Shown: positions 35,961-50,600, numbered from the stretch's first letter. The stretch is DNA of 64,000 bases from Talinum fruticosum (GCA_021018815.1 JAITYX010000048.1:2093501-2157500), one strand, 5' to 3'. Notes: generated by a model from the letters alone, not told the origin. Translations and numbers: made by a program.

Positions 35961-37042
35961 TAATTTTTATGGAATTGATTCAATGTCATCATCAACTAGC
36001 TGCCATCCTTTGATTCAATGTCATCATCAACCAGAAAAGTTAGTTAAAGAGTGGAAGATTAGTTGTAGGGGCGGAACCGGAAGGGGGAGGTAGCGAATAT
36101 TACTTATATAAGTTATAAAATAAACTATTACCATATATCCAATATTAGTTACAATTAATTTATAAAGAGTACTATGAATAAAATTTGTGTAATTAATAAA
36201 TAAAAAATCATCTCCAAAGTCAAAACTTGACGGCCACTACATTGTAGCATTGGATTACATAAAAGTATATAAAAGAAAATTATCGTGGAGTTTAAAGAAT
36301 TACTGCATTAAAAAAACCATGTTAATATTTTATGCATAATTAATGAGAAAAATATGAGAAAAATAAATAAATAAACAACAACAATAATAATAAATTATAG
36401 TCATAATTTTTTTTTGTGATTTTAGGTTCATAAGTTAAAGCAAACGCTGATTTTACCGAACACATTATTGACTACAAAAAATTAGATTAGCTAATATAAT
36501 AATGCATAAATCCAATAACAATCAATTCACTAAAATAAATATGATATTAATTCAAAACATACTTAGTATTTCGATTGGAAACCTTGTACAGCCAAAAAAA
36601 TTATCTTCTTTTGAGAAATTGCTAATTGAGAATAAAATTTATACTATTTTAAATTAAAGAAAGTAGGAAAAGCATAATATTAAGGTTGAGTGACATATAA
36701 CAAGATAAAAAAATATTTATCAATATCACGACTTTATATATTACACAATAGCTTGTATCATATCTTTGTCTTTCCTAATTTGTCAAATATTCAATTTTTT
36801 AGGATATATATCACTAAAATTTTTCAAAATTTAATTTGTTAATATTATTTTTTTAGATTATATATTACTAAAAAAATTTATTAAATATTAATTTGTTAAA
36901 TCTAATTTGTTAATCTAATTTGTTAAATCTAATTTTTTAAAATCTAATTTATTAAATTTTTTTAAAAATATTATTAAATATTTTTCAAGATCACGGGGAC
37001 CATCAGCCCCCTAGTTTCGTCGTTGACTGGATGTCAATATTG
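35961..37042. other. AT-rich intergenic sequence with short direct repeats
   Basis: A 20-base word starting GATTCAATGTCATC occurs twice between 35977 and 36032, about 12-15 bases apart. From about 36880 to 36960 there is a loose tandem of AATTTGTTAAATCT-like units. The word GGGGCGGAACCGGAAGG at 36068 has a transposon look but I cannot place it. No gene was found. Confidence 0.5.
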
Positions 37043-37191
37043 ACCGGCCATCGAGGATGGAGAAGAGGCGGCACCACCATAAGGATAAGAGAGAGAAGTG
37101 GGTAACCATCTGCAAGGGTGCCGTCGAGGAGGGATAAATCGCCATAAAATGGAAGAAATTAGCGGAAATTGGCGGCTATTCGTTTGATATT

Positions 37192-39907
37192 TGTAACAGC
37201 CCGACCTTAAATCACATTATCTTATCAATTACGAGACTAATTTCATTGAGCGTGTGCACTTCAATTCGGTATTCTATATTTAAATTATTTTTATCCGTGT
37301 GTATGCGGCTAAGGTAACGAAGTGGCCTCCAATAATATTTCATATTAGCAATTGTAAATTTAAACTAAGCATTATATTTGAAAACAGATCGTATAACTTA
37401 TTTACAACATTATTAGCAATAGCACGAACAAAATAATAATAACCGTAACAATGTAAGTAAGTTACATAAAATCGAGACGGATAATAAGAGAATAAATAAA
37501 TGAAAACAAAATAAAAATAGTGACGTCGATATTTTGAAAGAAAAATCCAGAGAGAATTCTCTGGAGTGTGAGGCAGACTTAAAAATACATCTCGAGCTCC
37601 TCCTCTCTCTCCGTGCTCCTTCGTTCTCCCCTTTTCCCCTGCTTCCTTTGCTTCCCCTGCCTTTCCCCTGCCTCACCACCTTCCTGCTGCCGTCGCACGG
37701 TCCAGGCCACCGGACGCCACCCACGCCGGCCGAAGCCGGCGCTAGGCGCCGCCGGCGAGCGCCCTCTCACTCTCCCTCGCGCTACTGCTCTGTCTCTTCC
37801 TCCCGTGCTCGCTTTGCGCCCTGTTTCTTCCCTCTCGCTGGCGTCGCCTCCTTCGGCCCCAGCACGACCGACGCCTGGCTGGAAGACCGGCGCCGGTCAC
37901 CATTCTCCCCCTCTATCTCTCTCACTCTCCCGCACTCTCGCTCTCCGCGCGTTCTGCAGGCGCGGCCCGGTTCCCTGCCGCGGGCCATTTCACAGCCAAC
38001 CACCGAGCTGCTGCAACCGCCGGAGTTCGCCGCCGGTGCTGGCCGATGGCCGCCTGAGTCCAGCTGTACCGCCATCACTCCACCCTCCTCTTGGCTGCCC
38101 TCTCTTGGTTTTGAAGGTAAAACTCTAAACCCTAAATTATCAATTTCGTTATCTATTTGAGCAATTATAACGTAAATTGAAGCATAATTAGAAATATATT
38201 TGTGGAGTAAACTCAAAGATTAATTTGAGAAAATCCGATTTGGTGTGAATAATCGAGTTGTGGCATCTCGATGGATTGGTTGTGTATTGTTGAATAAGAA
38301 CAAATGTGATTCTCATGGGGAGATTATGAATTAATGAATGAGTTTGGGAGATGCTTATTATAGAATTGGGTAAATTGATGGATTTATTATATGTTGGAAA
38401 CGGTTATATTGAGCAAATGAATGAGAATGTGTATGTAGAGACTGAAATTAAGCAATGTGTAAGTGTAAAAGTGTGAGGGAGATTTGGGCATTAGGCACAC
38501 CTAATAGTGGTTGTGAATGTGAAATTTGTTGGGAGAACAATGCTTATGATCGTAGAATGGTATATGCATGAGTTTGAGCAATTTAGTAGATTATGAGACC
38601 TTCCCATGGAAGGGCATTTGACGGATTAACTAATTACTTGACTATGAGCGTTGAGTGCAAAGAAGTGAGGAATGAGTTATAAATAAGTGTTTGTGCATAT
38701 ATATACGTACACCATTTTCAATCCAAGTCAGCTAGCAAATCGAATAACACCAACAACATTGGGTATTTAGTTAGCCTAATCAACTTCTTTAATTAATATG
38801 AATTGTATTTAATCAACGCAGTAAAGTTGAGTAATACAAACATTAGTTTAATCGATTTTCATACGAGTATAAGAAATGAAATAAATTGTTAAAGCTTATA
38901 CAAATTCAAGCATTAAAACTCAAGAAAACATCATTAACCATAGAAATCCATTTTAAACAGAACTGAGGCCACTTCCGTTGCCGAATAGCTGGTGACTCAA
39001 ATTTCGCAAAAGGGGAGAAACAAATATTTTCAACTCGAGTACGTTCATTGCCTGTACCTTTCGAAAACTCACATATTTCATCAAATCTCAACATTTCTCA
39101 TATATGCAATTAATAATGAATTATTTACAAGGCAAGTTTTGCCACCTAATTAAGTGGTCCCCGCCCAATCATCAATTACCAAGGGCTTAGGCCCGCCAAT
39201 TATACCCGCATGCGGCGTCAACTCGGGTTATCGATCGGCCGAGGGGTGACACTGTTCAACGATCGTATCAATTATCAAGGGGTTCCACTTCCGGATAATA
39301 ACCCGTAAGCAATTTTACTTATATTCTCTCCCCGATTTCAAATTAAAATGAATTGAAATGCGCCGCGCTCAATCAAAATATTCTTCAAGTTATTTTACGA
39401 GTGCAGGAATGTTCGTACTGAGTTTCGACTCACTCTTCCAAATATTTTACTGTTTTTGTTTTAGGAAGAAGCATTGGTGAACAATCAACCATTTACTAAG
39501 TCCGACGAAGGCAAACCCTAGCCAGCCACGTGGCATTCGCAAATCCGAAGGTACATAGACGCTCACAGTGATTTTACCCTCAACCGGGGTCTAGGTATGA
39601 CCTTGGGAATTACTGTACGTTGCATATTACTTTGTGGATTAAACAAAAGTCTAGATTGTATAAATATTACGTTGCTAAACCTGTGTTTCGGGATGACCTA
39701 GCTACTTGGGTAATAAGTAGTTACTCCTAACAGCATTTTTGAAATATAACCGTGGATGCCCAAACCGTATTTCATTTTATTTCAATTATTTAGCCTTGTC
39801 CTATTTTTAGGATGGCGGTAACGCCTTCGATTGTTACCTTCGCTGCGACCTTACGTAATAGTCCCTAATGAGGGGATTATTAAGTAATGGTGATTGAGGG
39901 CGTTACA
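37192..39907 (+). mobile_element. Solo LTR, 2716 bp, with ATATT target duplication
   Basis: Starts TGTAACAGCCCGACC and ends GGCGTTACA. It is flanked by ATATT at 37187-37191 and 39908-39912. The empty site is preserved at 46491-46495 in copy B, where GTTTGATATTAATG runs uninterrupted. There is one LTR and no internal domain. Inside are a GC-rich stretch with an open frame on each strand (37534-38160 plus, 37782-38216 minus), the junction GAAGGTAAAACTCTAAACCC at 38113, and a 3' third shared with 10260-11490. The lineage is probably Tekay/Del gypsy, inferred from LTR size and from the primer-site relic of the related copy at 45859. Confidence 0.93.
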
Positions 39908-40114
39908 ATATTAATGGCATGTTTTATAGGATGTAATTGAAGTGGTAATGGAATCAAATTGGTAATGGTTATTACTTTGTCATGTTTAGTTACAATTTTG
40001 TAACCCAATTAAAATTGTATTTCAATCACATTAACCCCTACGTATGCAATTACAATCACTTACACATTTACTAAACAATGATGATTACGTCCATCCTTGT
40101 GATCAAAATTCATA

Positions 40115-40181
<67 letters not shown>
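40115..40181. repeat. (CT)n(TA)n microsatellite
   Basis: About 17 bases of CT repeat run into about 51 bases of TA repeat. The paralogous copy at 46690-46730 has a CT tract with GC interruptions and no TA run, so the TA part expanded after duplication. Confidence 0.95.
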
Positions 40182-40183
<2 letters not shown>

Positions 40184-40503
40184 CATATTCTTTTTCTCTC
40201 CTCCTTCACAAGCAAAAAACTCATCCATTTGAGAAGAAAATTAATTTTTTTTCCTTCTATTATCTTAATGTATGATATGATCAATTGGTGGTTAAGAGAA
40301 AAATTCAACTTCAACCGTTTGGATTCGAAATTAGACTATTGGATTAAAAGATAAAGAAGCTTAAATTTAAATTTTGAGATAAAAATCCCTTCACTTTTTA
40401 ACATTTATCTTTAATTCGACAAACGTTTAATCTAAAATAATTTAGTTGATATTTTTTATCAATAAAAAAATTTAAAACTTGATTATATAACATAAGAAAT
40501 TAT

Positions 40504-40978
40504 TAGTTAACAAATTTAAAACTTGATTATATAACATAATAACTTATTTTTTAATGTAAATTCTCTAAACATATTAATTAAATTAAATTAAATTCTATTA
40601 ATAATATCTTATAAAGTTATAATATAAAATTTTCAAACTTTTATTTTTTTCCTCTTATTTATATAACAAAAATCAGGATTTTTCATCTCTACTCTACTCT
40701 AGTAAAAATCAAAATTTTTGTCACAAATTACAATTAGATTTTGGAGGGAAAGTTCCCTCTCTTATTTTAGTTGTCAAAAAAGGAACAAAAATAAAATAAA
40801 AAAGCAAACTTAAGTCTTCGTCTTTCTTTCTCTCGCTAGTTGGCTTAGCTCTGCGGTGCACCGTGCGCTTGGGTCTTCGTCTTCTCTCTGGTCTCTCGTC
40901 GACTAGTCGTTTCCGATCATATCCTCCACGGCTGCACCACAGGTCCTCTCGGTATCCGGTCGTCTCCTCCTCAGCTGC
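40504..40978. other. AT-rich, then GC-richer sequence before an LTR
   Basis: AT-rich to about 40800, then a CT-rich segment with CTGCACCACAGGTCCTCTC that resembles sequence right of the next LTR (CTGCACCTCAAGTCCTCGC at 42397). The similar flanks suggest that a repeated GC-rich sequence was interrupted. No gene is supported. Confidence 0.45.
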
Positions 40979-42393
40979 CGATAAACCTCGTTTTTGCTGG
41001 TTTTTAAGGCATTATTTAATCTAATTCCATGATGATTTCAATGATATTTATTTAGTTTTGGGTTAGATTTTGCTCATTTTCTCTTTATCGTCACCTAAGC
41101 TCGTAAATCTCCTTATTTCAGGTTTTTGGGCTTAAATTCGAGAAATTCGAGACAAATTTGATGAAAAGCGACGAAGAGGAGAGTTCGGGCCCAAGAGGAG
41201 GCAAGGAAGAAGCCTAAAGCACATCAAAAGACCTTGCACGGCCCCTGTGCGACTTTCGCACAGCCGTGCGAATCATCCAAAAAGTCTGCTGCATTTCGCA
41301 CGGTACCCAGTGCACATTTCGCACAGCCGTGCGAAGCGACCAGAGAGTGAAGCAATTTCGCACGGTACCCCGTGCGAAACAGCAGAGAGCACAGAACACG
41401 GCAGATTTTTCGCACGGTACCCCGTGCGACTTTCGCACTGGCCGTGCGACTCACTGTTTCGGCGATTATTTAAGTTTCCTAATTGTATTTGTTGAAGGAT
41501 TCTAGGCCATAATGTAGAGATTTAGCTAGGGTTTCGTGGGCAGCTCCGAGAGGAGACTCAAGAACACCCATTATTGTTATTCTACTTGAAGTTTTTATGA
41601 TTGAATCGCATCAAACTTTTTATTCGGTAATCGTAATTTCTTCTCTTTATCTTTTCTTCATAATTTCTCTTTGTTTCTCTATGGCTATTTTTCCCAATCT
41701 TTGTCAATTGTTTAGTATCATGTTTAGGGGTTAATTTCTCTACTTAGGTTGGGATTGATCCCTATTATGCCTTGTTAATCGTGAATTGAGTACCAATTGA
41801 GTTGTTCCATGCTTGTTAGGTTAGAATTCACTTCATTCATCACTTTTTCATTGATTGCCTCGAGAGAGGACTCATATGCTTTTATTAGGGTTTTGTGGAA
41901 CATCGAAAGATGAAAACTTACCTAGAATGACGTTGTGAACGATTAGAACTTTGATATGAAAATAATTAGTGTTTTAATCGGGGTTGTGAGATGCATTCAT
42001 TGTGATTTTGCCCTTTATTAATCCCATGAAAATAGGTGATTGGATTGTGCAAGATTAGTCTTTGACCTTCGAAAGTAGGCGAAGATAGGCTTAATTGGTG
42101 TCTCCCTCTTCTAAACTACTAGCATAGGCAAATCTCAAGCGGTATTCGATTCTAGTTTCAGGCATATTAGTGTGGTTAATCCCAATCTAAGGCTTTTTAT
42201 TCATCGATTTCTCTTAGTTATTTTGTTATTAGTTGATCCAAAAACCAAATCACTCGTCGAACCGAGTTTTTACCTAGATTAGAAAGTTTATGTTAGCTTT
42301 GATATTTGAAACACAACTCTCTGTGGACACGACCCGTGCTTGCCGGCTAGCTACAGACTACACCGTGCACTTGCGGTATTATATTTCTCTCAA
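40979..42393 (+). mobile_element. Probable Athila-like gypsy LTR or LTR relic
   Basis: The 3' part contains TGTGGACACGACCCGTGCTTG and, further on, GTGCACTTGCGGTATT. This is the arrangement seen near the end of plant Athila/Tat-type LTRs (family knowledge). The middle has a long T/A-rich stretch typical of these LTRs. The 7-bp word CAGCTGC flanks the block (40972-40978 and 42394-42400), though gypsy elements usually make 5-bp duplications and no TG start is evident, so exact ends are uncertain. No coding domains. Confidence 0.55.
41231..41450. repeat. Cluster of GC-rich palindromes (GCACGG...CCGTGC)
   Basis: In about 220 bp there are six or seven copies of an imperfect palindrome of the form TTCGCACGGTACCCCGTGCGA or TTCGCACAGCCGTGCGAA, separated by 10-40 bases of ordinary sequence. 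The arms GCACGG/CCGTGC are held constant while the loop varies. It sits inside the Athila-like LTR block, upstream of the T/A-rich part. The overlapping small ORFs on both strands are by-products of the symmetry. Confidence 0.85.
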
Positions 42394-43239
42394 CAGCTGC
42401 ACCTCAAGTCCTCGCTCTCGTCGTTTTTCCGGTCTCCGGCATTCTAAGCCTCAAATCCCTAACTCTCTCCCTCGTAACCCACATTGTCACCGCTACTGAT
42501 TTGCACTCCCTTCGGCGCCGACGCCGTCGCTCCCCGGTCACCGGCGTCGTCACTCTCGTCGGTCATCGGCGTTGTCGCTCACCTCGATCACCGGTATTTT
42601 CTTTCCAAGGAAGATCTTTCGCATTCTCTGTTTGCTATTTGCTGCAAATTTTCGATACTCTCTAATCTCTAATCTCTAATCTCTACTCTCATTATCTGTT
42701 TACTCTACTCTCTCTCTGCTGCTTGGTGTGTGCTCTCTATCGCTGCTTGGTGTCACAAATTACAATTAGATGAGGATATTTATGTTTCGGGAAGGTGAAT
42801 GGCTCTCAACATTGGTTAAATTGATTGTATATGCATATGGTGTTTGACGAATTGCTTGAATGAACATTCCTTGAAATAATGTGCGGCGATGGGATGCATA
42901 ATTGGATTGTTTAGTTACGTGAACCAGTTTGTAGTCAATATTGAATTGGATTCACTTGTTTAGAACATGCCTTGAAATGATTTTATTTTCCAAACTTGGA
43001 TAGTTCTCTTTATCGATATAACATTTTTATTGATGTAACATTTAACAACATTGCTTCGAGGAACATGATAGATGCTTTACATAAAATCACTTCGAGAACA
43101 TTCCGATAACAAGTTTTTTCGGGGGGTGGTTAGGTAAAGAACACTTGGAGTTGGTAAAGATAAGATGATAATTAGAGAATGGATTTTCAATAAATGAAGA
43201 CTTTTAAATCCAAATCTTGAAGGGCTGAAACTAACTAAT
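42394..43239. other. GC-rich then AT-rich intergenic sequence
   Basis: 42394-42600 is C-rich with CCGGTCACCGGCGTCG-like quasi-repeats. 42660-42720 has TCTCTAATC/TCTACTCTC repeats. The word GTCACAAATTACAATTAGAT at 42752-42771 repeats that at 40720-40739. From 42780 on the sequence is AT-rich with nothing recognisable. Confidence 0.45.
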
Positions 43240-43540
43240 GTGGGTTGGGTCAAATTCAAATTCGGGTCGGATTGGGTTCGGGTCACTTTTATTCGAGTTC
43301 GGGTCAAATTCGGGTTCGGGTCCGATTCGGTTCGGGTCGTAATCGGGTCAATTATATTTTGGGTCGGTTCGGTTTCGGATTGGGTCGTTTCGGTTTGGGT
43401 CCGAATCGGGTTCATTACATTTCGGGTCGGTTCGGTTCGGGTCGGTTCATTTCGATTTTGGGTCAAAATCGGTTCAATTGTTTCGGATGTCGGTTCGGTT
43501 TGGGTTTCGGGTTATTTGGGTGGACCCATTTGGTTCGGGT
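43240..43540. repeat. Degenerate short tandem repeat of TTCGGGT type
   Basis: About 300 bp built from variants of TTCGGGTCGG, TTCGGGTC and ATTCGGGT with no fixed period. All three plus-strand frames look like Gly/Val/Phe/Ser repeats and the minus strand like Thr/Asn/Pro/Glu repeats, giving long spurious ORFs (43240-43899 plus, 43077-43466 minus). It abuts the 5'-truncated LTR. Confidence 0.85.
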
Positions 43541-43559
43541 TAGTTTTGCCAGGTCTAAC

Positions 43560-45855
<2,296 letters not shown>

Positions 45856-46346
45856 GTTGTTGTATCGAGCCGAGGTTTAGAAATCACTCGTGAGCAATAG
45901 GATTTTAGTGTGTCATAATTTGAACTTCGGAAAAATTATGGTTGTTAATTTTATTATTTGTTGTGATCTACAAACCCTAACCCGACTTAGGCAATTCCCT
46001 ATTGCTTTTTCTAGATGAATAATCCAGGAGTTCCTTTGGATCCCTATGCTATCCATATGCTACCGGGCACCTCCGTGGCTGCACACATATCTCGTCTCCA
46101 TGCTAGCATGCTAGAACACATGTAGGATCCTTTCTCGAGTTTCACAGACTTACTTGTGCGTGCACGTCGACTTTTGTGGTCCCCGCCACCTGTAGCCCCG
46201 TGGGATGAGTTTAGGTTTCGATATCATGATTTTATAGTGATAGGGGATCCTGGAGCAGATACTGACTAGATTCCGGATACTGACGGATTTGGGCCACTAT
46301 TACCAATGAGTTTTACGAGAGAATTTGGAGCATAAGGTGATTAATT
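45856..46346 (+). mobile_element. Primer-binding site relic and start of a gypsy internal region
   Basis: Directly after the LTR, TTGTATCGAGCCGAGGTTTAG (45860-45880) resembles the tRNA-Met-type primer site of plant gypsy elements, with one base lost and one gained. About 160 bp on, ATGAATAATCCAGGAGTTCC opens a short gag-like leader frame that stops after roughly 35 codons. The element is cut at 46346, where copy B of the duplicated element begins. No protease, RT or integrase is present. Confidence 0.6.
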
Positions 46347-47052
46347 ACCGGCCATCGAGGATGGAGAAGAGGCGGCACCACCATAAGGATAAGAGAGAGA
46401 AGTGGGTAACCACTTGCAAGGGTGCCGCCGGGGAGGGACAAATCGCCATAGAATGGAAGAAATTAGCGGAAATTGGCGGCTATTCGTTTGATATTAATGA
46501 CATGTTTTATAAGAAGTAATTAAAGTGGTAATGGAATCAAATTGATAATGGTTATTACTTTATCATATTTGGTTACAATTTTGTAATCCAATTAAAATTG
46601 CATTGTAATCACATTAATACGTATGCAATTACAATTACTTACACATTTACTAAACAATTATGATTATGTCCATCCTTGTGATCAAAGTTCATCTCTCTCT
46701 CTCTCTTTCTCTCTCGCGCTCGCTCTCTCTATTCCATATTATTTTCTCTCTCCTCCTTCACAAGCAAAAAACTCATCCATTTGAGAAGAAAATTAATTTT
46801 TTTCCTTTTATTAGCTTAATGTATGATATGATCGGTTGGTGGTTAAAAGAAAAATTCAACTTCAACAGTTTGGATTCGAAATTAGACTATTGGATTAAAA
46901 AAATAAAGAAGCTTAAATTTAAATTTTGAGATCAAAATTCGTTCACTTTTTAACATTTATCTTTAATTCGACAAACGTTTAAGCTAAATAATTTAGTTGA
47001 TATTTTTTATCAATCAAAAAATTTTAAACTTGATTATATAATATAAGAAATT
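46347..47052. repeat. Copy B of the duplicated element (unoccupied LTR site)
   Basis: The counterpart of copy A (37043-40503) without the LTR. The uninterrupted junction is at 46491-46495 (ATATT). The frame 46325-46519 contains a Lys/Arg/His-rich start (MEKRRHHHKDKREKW) and KKLAEIGGYSFDINDMFYKK. In copy A the same frame is broken by a stop and by the LTR. Family not identified. Confidence 0.85.
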
Positions 47053-47450
47053 AAGAAAAACACAAATATAAAATTTAATTTTAAAAGTTTTTCATTTGGA
47101 TATTTATCATCACTTGCACACATTTATCGCCACTAGAATAATCCAGTTGATATTTTTTACAACAAAAAGAAATTAAAATTCGTTTATATGATAGAAAAAG
47201 ATCAAAAAAATCTCAAATATGATTTTGAATTTAAAATTATTTCATTTAAATAACATTTATCTCTACTATGACAAACATTTATTGCCGTTAAAATAATTTA
47301 GTTGATATTTTTGCCACAAAAAAATTAAAACTTGATTATTTGATAGAAAAGATTAAAAAAAGCTGAAATCTAAAAATTTACTTCAAAATTTTATTTACAT
47401 AACATTTATCTTCACTACGATAATTTAATTACTATTTTTTGTTGTTGAAA
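46940..47450. repeat. Four degenerate copies of a ~150-bp AT-rich unit
   Basis: AACATTTATC-like words recur at about 46952, 47101, 47252 and 47401, each followed at similar spacing by AGTTGATATTTTT and AAAACTTGATTAT-like motifs. The spacing of 149-151 bp is regular although sequence identity is modest. It extends copy B to the right. From 47450 to about 47600 the sequence is AT-rich with ATAACCAAACATG and a CAAACAC/GTGTTTG inverted word, possibly a transposon end. Confidence 0.7.
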
Positions 47451-47639
47451 TAATTCATTACCTTTGTGATTGCATTGCTCTTTTTATATAATAACCAAAC
47501 ATGCTAATATAATTGTTATCCTGTTACATTGCATACTTAGTTATATTAAATAATTGACTACGTTATAATCCTATTACATTACATCTAATCAAACACCACG
47601 TAAGTGTTTGGGAGAGGTGAGAGAGGGGGCAACCAGATC

Positions 47640-50600
47640 TGATGTTGGTGAAGTTGATGAAGGTGCCGTAGAAAGATCTTATTGCATCGGGTTAATAATC
47701 TCAAATCTCTAGGTAGAAAGATCTCTCACGAAGAAATTTCCGGAAAGATTATGAGAAGTCTACCGAAGAAGAGATGGGGTCTCAAGGTGAAAGCCATTGA
47801 AGAAGCTCAAAACCTCTCTCAACTAAGACTGGACGAGCTTATTAGGAAGCTACTTACCCACGAGATTCATCCGGAAGAAGAGGATGCCGAGGTCGGCACC
47901 AAAAGGAACATTGTCGTTGAAGGCCTTAGAAAGTAGACGTGAAAGTCCGAGCACCTTAGAATCAGAAGAGGATCCTATGGCACTCGTAGCTCGTAGATTT
48001 AAAAGAATGATGAAATATAAGAAATAGGAAAAGAGGCCAAAGGATGAGTTCTACAAAAAGATAAGAAGGACATAAAAGGTAAATGTTCATCCCCTTCAAA
48101 GTTATCTTTATCTAAGGACTCGGTTGTTTTGAATATGGCAGCAAAGAGCACATAGTTAAAGATTATCCCAAAAGAAAGAAGGACAGAAAGAAGAAGGCTA
48201 TGATGGCTACATGGAGCGATGATGACTTATCTCGAAGAAGATGATTCCGACGACTCAAAGTTTCTCATGACACTTACGGACTCGAAGCCGAATATGAGTC
48301 GGACAATGAGAGCTCGGATATTGAGGAGGTAATTGAATACTTTCTCAAGTTCTCCAAAGTTGATTTAGCCGAGATATATTTATACTTTGGAAGAAAAGTC
48401 CAATTCTGAATCTTCACATTTCAAAGCAAAACTTGAGTCTTTTATCGCTGAGAGCAATGCTTTGAAAAATGAGTTAGAAAACCTGAGACAAAATCTGAAG
48501 GTACTTAAGACCGAGTGCTCAAGAAAATGAGATTGAGTCCGAGTTACTCGAGAATAGAGAATGAGCAACTGAAAAGTAAGCTCAATGAGTCTCAAGAGCT
48601 TGTTTTGAGACTCACTCAAGGTCGAAAAACCTTGATCTTTTACTTGGCTCTCAATGTGTCTCATTTAGGAAGGAAGGACTTGGTTACAATGCTGAAGAGG
48701 AAACTAATTCCTGTTCAAATCTTTTCAAAACTAATTCTAAAGCTCGTAAAGTTCAGAAAGGCTGAGTATGGTCCCAATTATAAGAGTGAAAACATGGCTG
48801 AGCCCATACCGGTTTATAGGAAAAAGCTTTCTCCACCTGTTTACAAAAGAAAAAATTTTCAAAAGAAGGAGACACGAGACTCAGCTTTCTAGAAGCAAGA
48901 CTCGGAATCAAACCAGACCCAAAATTATTCAAATCTAGGTTTCCAAGAGTGCTCTTCCTCAAAAAGGACCACAGGAAAGGGAGTTACTGGGTTCGTAAGA
49001 GGAAGTGAGAAGGGTTAATTTGTTTACGTCCTGCGGGTGACTAAGAAGAAAAAGAAAGGTCATTAGTACTTAGACAGTGGTTGCTTATGCCAAATGTCGG
49101 GAGATTCAAGACTCTTCTTTGTGTTGGAAGATCTAAAAGGAGGAAAAGTCACTTTTGAAGATAATAGCAAAGACAAGATAGTAGGGATTGGTAAGATTGG
49201 TGAAGGAAACAACTCGGTTAGTCCAGTCTATCTTGTCAAAGGGCTGAAATACAATCTCCTTAACATTTCTCAGCTATGTGACAAAGAACAAGAGGTAATG
49301 TTCACTCGGACCAATTGCTACATTTCGATGCGAGTCACCAAAGAGACAAAGCTCTCGGGTCTAAGATCAGGTAACACCTATACTATTCCTCTCTCAGATT
49401 CAAGTCAGAAATTATCTTGTTTGAAAGCATATGTTAATGATGATTCATGGACTTGACATCGTAGACTAGGTCATATTAGCATGCATACTATGAAGACTCT
49501 TGCATCTCATGGATTGGTTAGGGGATTACCTAACTATGCAAGTTAGATCATCCTTCAAAACACTCAAAACCGTGTCTACATCCAAAGTGCTTGAATTGGT
49601 TCATATGGATTTGTGTGGTGAAATTCCTATGAAAAGCCTTGGAGGTAAATCGTATGTACTTGTTGTTGTTGATGATTTCTCACGATTTACTTGGGTATGT
49701 TTTCTCAAGAACAAGAATGAAGCTTTCAAAGAGTTCACTAAGCTCCACAGGAAAATTCAAGTGGAGTCTTAGATTTAGATCGAGGAGGATTCAAACCGAC
49801 CATGGAAAGAAATTCGACTACCCGAATTTGCAGACTTCTATGACAAGAATGACATCTCACACAATTTCTCTACACCGAGATCTCCTCAACAAAATGGGGT
49901 AGTAGAGAGAAAGAATATAACTCTTAAAGAAATAGGAAGGACTATGATGATTGAAAATGACGTACCTTACTATTTTTGGGCTAAGGCAGATCAACACGAG
50001 CAAACTACACACTCAACGGATGCCTCATCGGATCCATCTTGAAGAAAACTCCCTACGAGCTATACAAGGAAAAGAAACCCAACATCTCCTACTTTAGACC
50101 ATTTGGATGTAAGTGCTTTGTCCACAATAATGGTAAGGAGCATCCGACTAAATTTGATACTAGGTCGGATGAAGGTATATTTTTGGGTTACTCAGCTCAT
50201 AGTAAAGCTTATTGTGTTTTTAACAAGAGAACTAACAAAGTGGAAGAAATTATCCACGTTGTCTTTGATGAGATTGATCTTGGTAGGATAAGTGAGTCCA
50301 CGTACTCAAATCTCGGGCTTAACAGAGATGAAGACGACCTTACTGAAGCCGAGCTCAAAAAGAGTCAAAACAAAATTATTGAGGCAACTTAAAATATCAT
50401 GACTCGGACTAAACAAGTTCAAGAGCCAGCTCATGATGCTAAAGAACAAATCAATGCCGAGACTCAACAAGATCAACCCACTCGAAGATCGGACTGTTCA
50501 ACCAACGAACTTGGTAAATCAAAGGATAGGTAAAGTTTTCAAATATGCATCCAGTCACCCACCCGAAAACATACTTTCGACATCAATAGTGGGGTAAGAA

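Larger units (their letters stand above)
37043..40503. repeat. Copy A of a duplicated element, split by a solo LTR
   Basis: 37043-37191 plus 39908-40503 match copy B (46347-47052) almost throughout: ACCGGCCATCGAGGATGG, GAAGAGGCGGCACCACC, GGAAATTGGCGGCTATTCG, then ATTAAAATTG and CATCCATTTGAGAAG. The only large differences are the 2.7-kb LTR and the simple repeat (here CT then TA, in B CT with some GC). The coding-like stretch rich in Lys/Arg (MEKRRHHHKDKREKW in B) may be the end of a transposase-related frame, but I cannot assign a family. Confidence 0.85.

Noticed and set aside
37534..38216. 208-codon plus-strand and 144-codon minus-strand frames
   Set aside because: Same situation as other GC-rich LTR segments. 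No domain, and the related LTRs do not preserve the same frame.
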